Shown here: piece after piece, positions 14,795 to 16,803 of the stretch
Layout of the letters: every line of letters starts with the position of its first letter
How positions within the stretch are numbered: position 1 is the first letter of the stretch
NCBI GenBank assembly: GCA_002404345.1
Contig: DHJN01000095.1
Coordinates: 3,846 to 20,648, forward strand
Length of the DNA stretch: 16,803 nucleotides
Direction of reading: 5' to 3'
Source of the DNA: Actinobacteria bacterium UBA4719
Lineage (GTDB): Bacteria; Actinomycetota; Actinomycetes; Actinomycetales; Dermatophilaceae
Translations under genes and position numbers: made by a program
Notes under the pieces: generated by a model
Told to the model about the DNA's origin: nothing
Seen by the model: the letters and a program-made list of their open reading frames with translations, nothing else
Databases searched by the model: none

Positions 14795-14819
14795 CGACTA
14801 CCCGCTGCCAGGTACACCA
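14795..14819 (-). promoter_or_regulatory. Transfer-regulon element (site C, small charged protein)
   Basis: Read on the minus strand: TGGTGTACC, then TGGCAGCGG, then GTAGTCG. It agrees with site A over TGATGGTGTA and GGTAGTCG at the same spacing, and with site B through TGGTGTACCTG and CAGC. It is the best single representative of the consensus and lies 51 bases upstream of the 106-aa gene, with a good ribosome site in the leader. Confidence 0.62.
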
Positions 14820-14908
14820 TCAGGACGATCACCGATCGCCACCTGGGACGGCCTGGCGCTCGACCATGACGGAAGCGGCCGAGGTGTTCGGAGGCTCTCA
14901 TCCGGCCG

Positions 14909-15442
14909 TCAGTATTCCACTGGAAGAACCCAGCGCACGTAGGGGCCCGTGCGCCGTTCAGTGACTGTGAAGCCTGCGCGAGTGAGCATCGACTGACTGG
15001 CCGTGTTATCAGCATGGACATTTCCGAGTAGGACGACTCGACTGTGCCCCAGCGTACGGAGCCGCTTGGAGGACCGGTTAACGACCTGCTCAAGCGTTGC
15101 ATCGGCGAGGCCGCCGCCCTCTCCGCGCGCGCGCACCGTAACTCCGATGACTCGAATGAATACGACAGGCAGCGACGCTGAGTCGTCGATTACGAACTGA
15201 GCGACCGAGACAAGCTCTTCGCCGTTCAGACCGAGCTGCACGACGTCGCCGCGCACAGGCGTCTTGAGCTGGCGGATGTGGGCTTGGACCTCCCACTCCC
15301 AAGGCCTGGGATGAGCCAGCGTTCGGCCCGAATCTGCGCGCGGCCGAGGGGTGGTACAGGTGAATGTCGGAAAAAGTGGCCGATGTTCTTGCCCAGCTTC
15401 GGTCCAAAGCGGCTGGCTCGAGCCCGCGTCAGCCGGCGACAC
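14909..15442 (-). CDS. GNAT-family acetyltransferase
   Basis: Probable acetyl-CoA-dependent N-acetyltransferase; the substrate is unknown. The frame has 177 residues. The core domain (about 45-175) has HPRPWEWEVQAHIR, a central strand VVFIRVIGVTV, the acetyl-CoA loop RARGEGGGLAD (about 104-114), and NTASQSMLTRAGF, the usual C-terminal GNAT helix-turn. The first 40 residues look unlike the domain. Start: GTG at 15442 is the first start codon I find in the frame; it overlaps the stop of the upstream gene by 14 bases, with only a weak AAGA upstream. A shortened N terminus or recent fusion to the upstream gene is possible. It is probably co-expressed with the 255-aa protein. Confidence 0.75.
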   Translation of the reverse strand: MSPADAGSSQPLWTEAGQEHRPLFPTFTCTTPRPRADSGRTLAHPRPWEWEVQAHIRQLKTPVRGDVVQLGLNGEELVSVAQFVIDDSASLPVVFIRVIGVTVRARGEGGGLADATLEQVVNRSSKRLRTLGHSRVVLLGNVHADNTASQSMLTRAGFTVTERRTGPYVRWVLPVEY

Positions 15443-16196
15443 GTATCTTGCGTTGGGGTCGCGTGGAGGCGATGTTGATTAGTTCCTCCAGTTCGGTCTT
15501 GGAGGGGAGTGCACCCGGACCGGCCATGTACCGGCGTGCGGCTTCTTCCTCGTCGGTTTCCTCGACCCCATCAGGCGTGACCTCAAGGTTGACCGCGGCC
15601 AGCAGGTCTATGACCGCGGCGTGGCCGATCATGCGCCGGAACACCCATACGGGGTCTCCTTCGCGCACACCGCTTTGGTCGACCAGTTCCCTGGGAAGCA
15701 GTAGTTCGATGCGCTCGCCGGACCGTGTGGTGGTGACGTCGACATGCGCGGACTCGCCGTCGGTGCTGGCTAGGACGCCGGAAGCGAAGACGACATCCCG
15801 GAGCCGAGTCCATTGATCGAGAGAGCGCCGCGTGTCCCGGGCGGCCTCAGCAAACCAGTCCGCCTCGGGAAGCGTTTCCGCCGGCTCGCTCGCAAGCCAC
15901 GCCGCGAGCCGATCTCCGTAGGTCCGCTCAAACTTGCTTGCTGAGTCGCTGAGGAATCGCTGCCCATCCGTGTCCCCAGCCTGATCAGCTTTGATGGCCA
16001 GGAGCGCCAAGACGCTGTGGAAGGTGCGCTTTCCCGACAGCCGGTGGGCCTCATGGACCGATGCTGTGACGCCATGCGTGGTCCCGCGGCTCACCAGGGT
16101 CCGGTAGCGTGCGCGCGTTGCTGACCTAAGAGGGTCTGACGCTTGTACAAGGGCCTTCCAGTCGACGAATGGCATCGGCGCTGAGTCCATGGCCAT
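15429..16196 (-). CDS. Unknown 255-aa cargo protein
   Basis: Not recognised. The 255 residues are soluble, with no signal or membrane segment. The N-terminal two thirds is mixed, probably helical (VHEAHRLSGKRTFHSVLALLAIKADQAG). A later stretch (about 150-185) reads HVDVTTTRSGERIELLLPRE, then GVREGDPVWVF, and faintly resembles an AbrB/MazE-type swapped-hairpin strand pattern; that is a weak resemblance only. The C terminus is acidic (EETDEEEAARRY) and then basic (STRPQRKIRVAG). Start: ATG at 16196 with AGGAG six bases upstream. An AT-rich promoter-like stretch lies upstream. Its stop overlaps the GNAT start, so the two genes form one operon; a toxin-antitoxin or modification system is possible but unsupported. 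Confidence 0.7.
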   Translation of the reverse strand: MAMDSAPMPFVDWKALVQASDPLRSATRARYRTLVSRGTTHGVTASVHEAHRLSGKRTFHSVLALLAIKADQAGDTDGQRFLSDSASKFERTYGDRLAAWLASEPAETLPEADWFAEAARDTRRSLDQWTRLRDVVFASGVLASTDGESAHVDVTTTRSGERIELLLPRELVDQSGVREGDPVWVFRRMIGHAAVIDLLAAVNLEVTPDGVEETDEEEAARRYMAGPGALPSKTELEELINIASTRPQRKIRVAG

Positions 16197-16222
16197 CCAC
16201 CTCTCCTGTCGGGATGCCTTCT

Positions 16223-16228
16223 AGTATA
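16223..16228 (-). promoter_or_regulatory. Probable -10 box of the 255-aa gene
   Basis: The minus strand reads TATACT here, close to the ideal TATAAT. It is set in a strikingly AT-rich stretch (about 16220-16253) within otherwise GC-rich DNA, about 27 bases upstream of the start codon, with AGGAG between. No good -35 hexamer is visible at 16-18 bases. This is the strongest conventional -10 in the window. Confidence 0.5.
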
Positions 16229-16258
16229 ACTCGAAAGGTTGTTTTAGCCTATCGGAGA

Positions 16259-16516
16259 CGCAGTAGCCATTCGCGCCTCCGCGTGAGCGAACGATTTCGC
16301 GGCACCGCCCTCGGTTCGGCAATGCTGCGCTGGGCCATCGAGGAAGCCCGCCAAGGAGGCTACGCGCTGGTGCAGCTGACCACAGACAAGAAGCGCGCTG
16401 ACGCCATCCGCCTCTACGAGCGTCTCGGATTCAACGCCTCACGCGAGGGTATGAAGCTCCTGCTGACAACGTCATGCACCGGGTGCTACCACGACCTGTC
16501 GTGGTCCTTGACCTGA
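16259..16516 (+). pseudogene. GNAT acetyltransferase, C-terminal remnant
   Basis: The frame encodes only the second half of a GNAT domain. RVSERFRGTALGSAMLRWAI is the acetyl-CoA loop and helix (RGtalGsa), and VQLTTDKKRADAIRLYERLGF is the C-terminal part, followed by REGMKLLL. The first half of the domain is absent; upstream in this frame is the promoter region of the divergent 255-aa gene. A GTG at 16283 cannot start a functional enzyme. It is unlike the GNAT at 14909-15442, so it is not a duplicate of that gene. Most likely a deletion or an insertion boundary removed the start. Confidence 0.7.
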
Positions 16517-16681
16517 TCACCTGGCCACCATGGCCAAAGCACAAGCCCCTCGACGCACACCTCTGGCATCGGCGGGGCCAAGTGGGCATTATCGCGGCGA
16601 ATCGTGTACCCGCTCGTCCGTAGACCCACCAGTTGACCGGCGTCAGGAGCCCGTCGAAGGACGAGGTGGGAGCGGTTGACG
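16517..16681 (+). promoter_or_regulatory. Upstream region of the relaxase, possible oriT
   Basis: This 165-base non-coding stretch lies between the GNAT remnant and the relaxase. It holds TGGCCA twice (16522-16527 and 16531-16536, each self-complementary) and a CCGCTC/GAGCGG inverted pair (16610-16615 and 16670-16675). It also holds the regulon element at 16602-16626. GGTGGGAG at about 16665-16672 is the likely ribosome site. MobF oriT regions usually lie close to the relaxase gene, so oriT may be here; no nic site can be named. Confidence 0.35.
16602..16626 (+). promoter_or_regulatory. Transfer-regulon element (site F, relaxase)
   Basis: Plus strand: TCGTGTACC, then CGCTCGTCC, then GTAGACC. 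It shares GTGTACC and CCGTAG with site B at identical spacing (17 of 24 bases). It lies 55 bases upstream of the relaxase ATG, a placement like sites A and C. It is the only full copy on the plus strand, and it faces the only plus-strand transfer gene seen after the regulator. Confidence 0.6.
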
Positions 16682-16803
16682 ATGACGGTATCGATCCGGC
16701 GGATGACCCTTGGCAGCGGCTACAAGTACCTCATGAGCTCGGTCGCGCAGTCTGACGGGGCGTCGCAACACGCGTCCGCGCTGACTCGGTACTACGCCGA
16801 ATC
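16682..16803 (+). CDS. MobF-family (TrwC-type) conjugative relaxase, N-terminal 40 residues
   Basis: The gene runs off the right edge of the window. The 40 visible residues, starting MTVSIRRMTLGSGYKYLMSS and then VAQSDGASQHASALTRYYAES, match the start of actinobacterial TrwC/MobF relaxases. In that family a catalytic Tyr lies near the N terminus, and here the Tyr pair of TRYYAES is the natural candidate. The protein would nick oriT and stay bound to the transferred strand; family members usually continue into a C-terminal helicase domain, which cannot be seen here. Start: ATG at 16682; a TTG two codons earlier is less likely. A regulon element lies 55 bases upstream. Confidence 0.85.
   Translation, partial: MTVSIRRMTLGSGYKYLMSSVAQSDGASQHASALTRYYAE

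Noticed and set aside
1..16803. CRISPR array, rRNA, tRNA, transposase or integrase.
   Set aside because: No regular spaced repeats, no RNA-gene signatures, and no transposase or recombinase motifs were found on either strand.

Overview
The window looks like part of an integrative conjugative element (ICE) or conjugative plasmid of a high-GC actinomycete (Actinomycetota). The evidence is the uniformly GC-rich sequence and the actinobacterial transfer-gene set: a DUF6112-like small membrane protein, a VirB8/TcpC-like protein, a TrbL/VirB6-like protein, an SCO6880-type protein, a VirB4-type ATPase and a VirD4/TraG-type coupling ATPase. A lysozyme-NlpC/P60 wall hydrolase, an XRE regulator with a DUF5919-type domain, and the first 40 codons of a MobF (TrwC-type) relaxase are also present. 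I cannot name the genus. No integrase, att site, rRNA or tRNA gene is visible, so ICE versus plasmid stays open.

Layout. 1-393 (+): the 3' end of a DivIVA-like coiled-coil gene. It converges on a minus-strand conjugation block running from about 9974 down to 450: wall hydrolase, small membrane protein, VirB8-like, TrbL-like, SCO6880-like, VirB4, VirD4, and a conserved unknown protein. 8363-8918 holds the promoter region of the secretion operon and a broken NERD-domain gene. 10195-12439 (-): a tightly overlapping replication-type operon of two unknown small proteins and a D5/P4-type helicase. 12569-13300 (+): the divergent XRE regulator. 13279-14323 (-): a cargo pair, an HD-domain hydrolase and a complete IspF, overlapping each other. 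14423-14743 (-): a small charged protein. 14909-16196 (-): an unknown 255-aa protein overlapped by a GNAT acetyltransferase. 16259-16516 (+): the C-terminal remnant of a second GNAT gene. 16517-16681: a possible oriT/promoter region. 16682 to the end (+): the start of the MobF relaxase.

How the parts fit. The relaxase would nick DNA, the VirD4 protein would deliver it to the channel, and VirB4 with the membrane proteins would build and power the channel. The wall hydrolase would open peptidoglycan, and the D5 helicase operon may support replication of the circular form. 

The most interesting observation is a shared 25-base element (T-S-GTGTA-Y-C, about nine variable bases, then GTAG-n-C-S). 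It lies upstream of the secretion operon, the wall hydrolase, the small 106-aa gene and the relaxase, with a one-base-longer variant at the VirD4 gene and half-matches beside the XRE regulator. It is absent from the upstream regions of the HD/IspF and GNAT cargo. It looks like the control element of a transfer regulon. The second point of interest is a mobile, apparently intact isoprenoid gene (ispF) coupled to an HD hydrolase.
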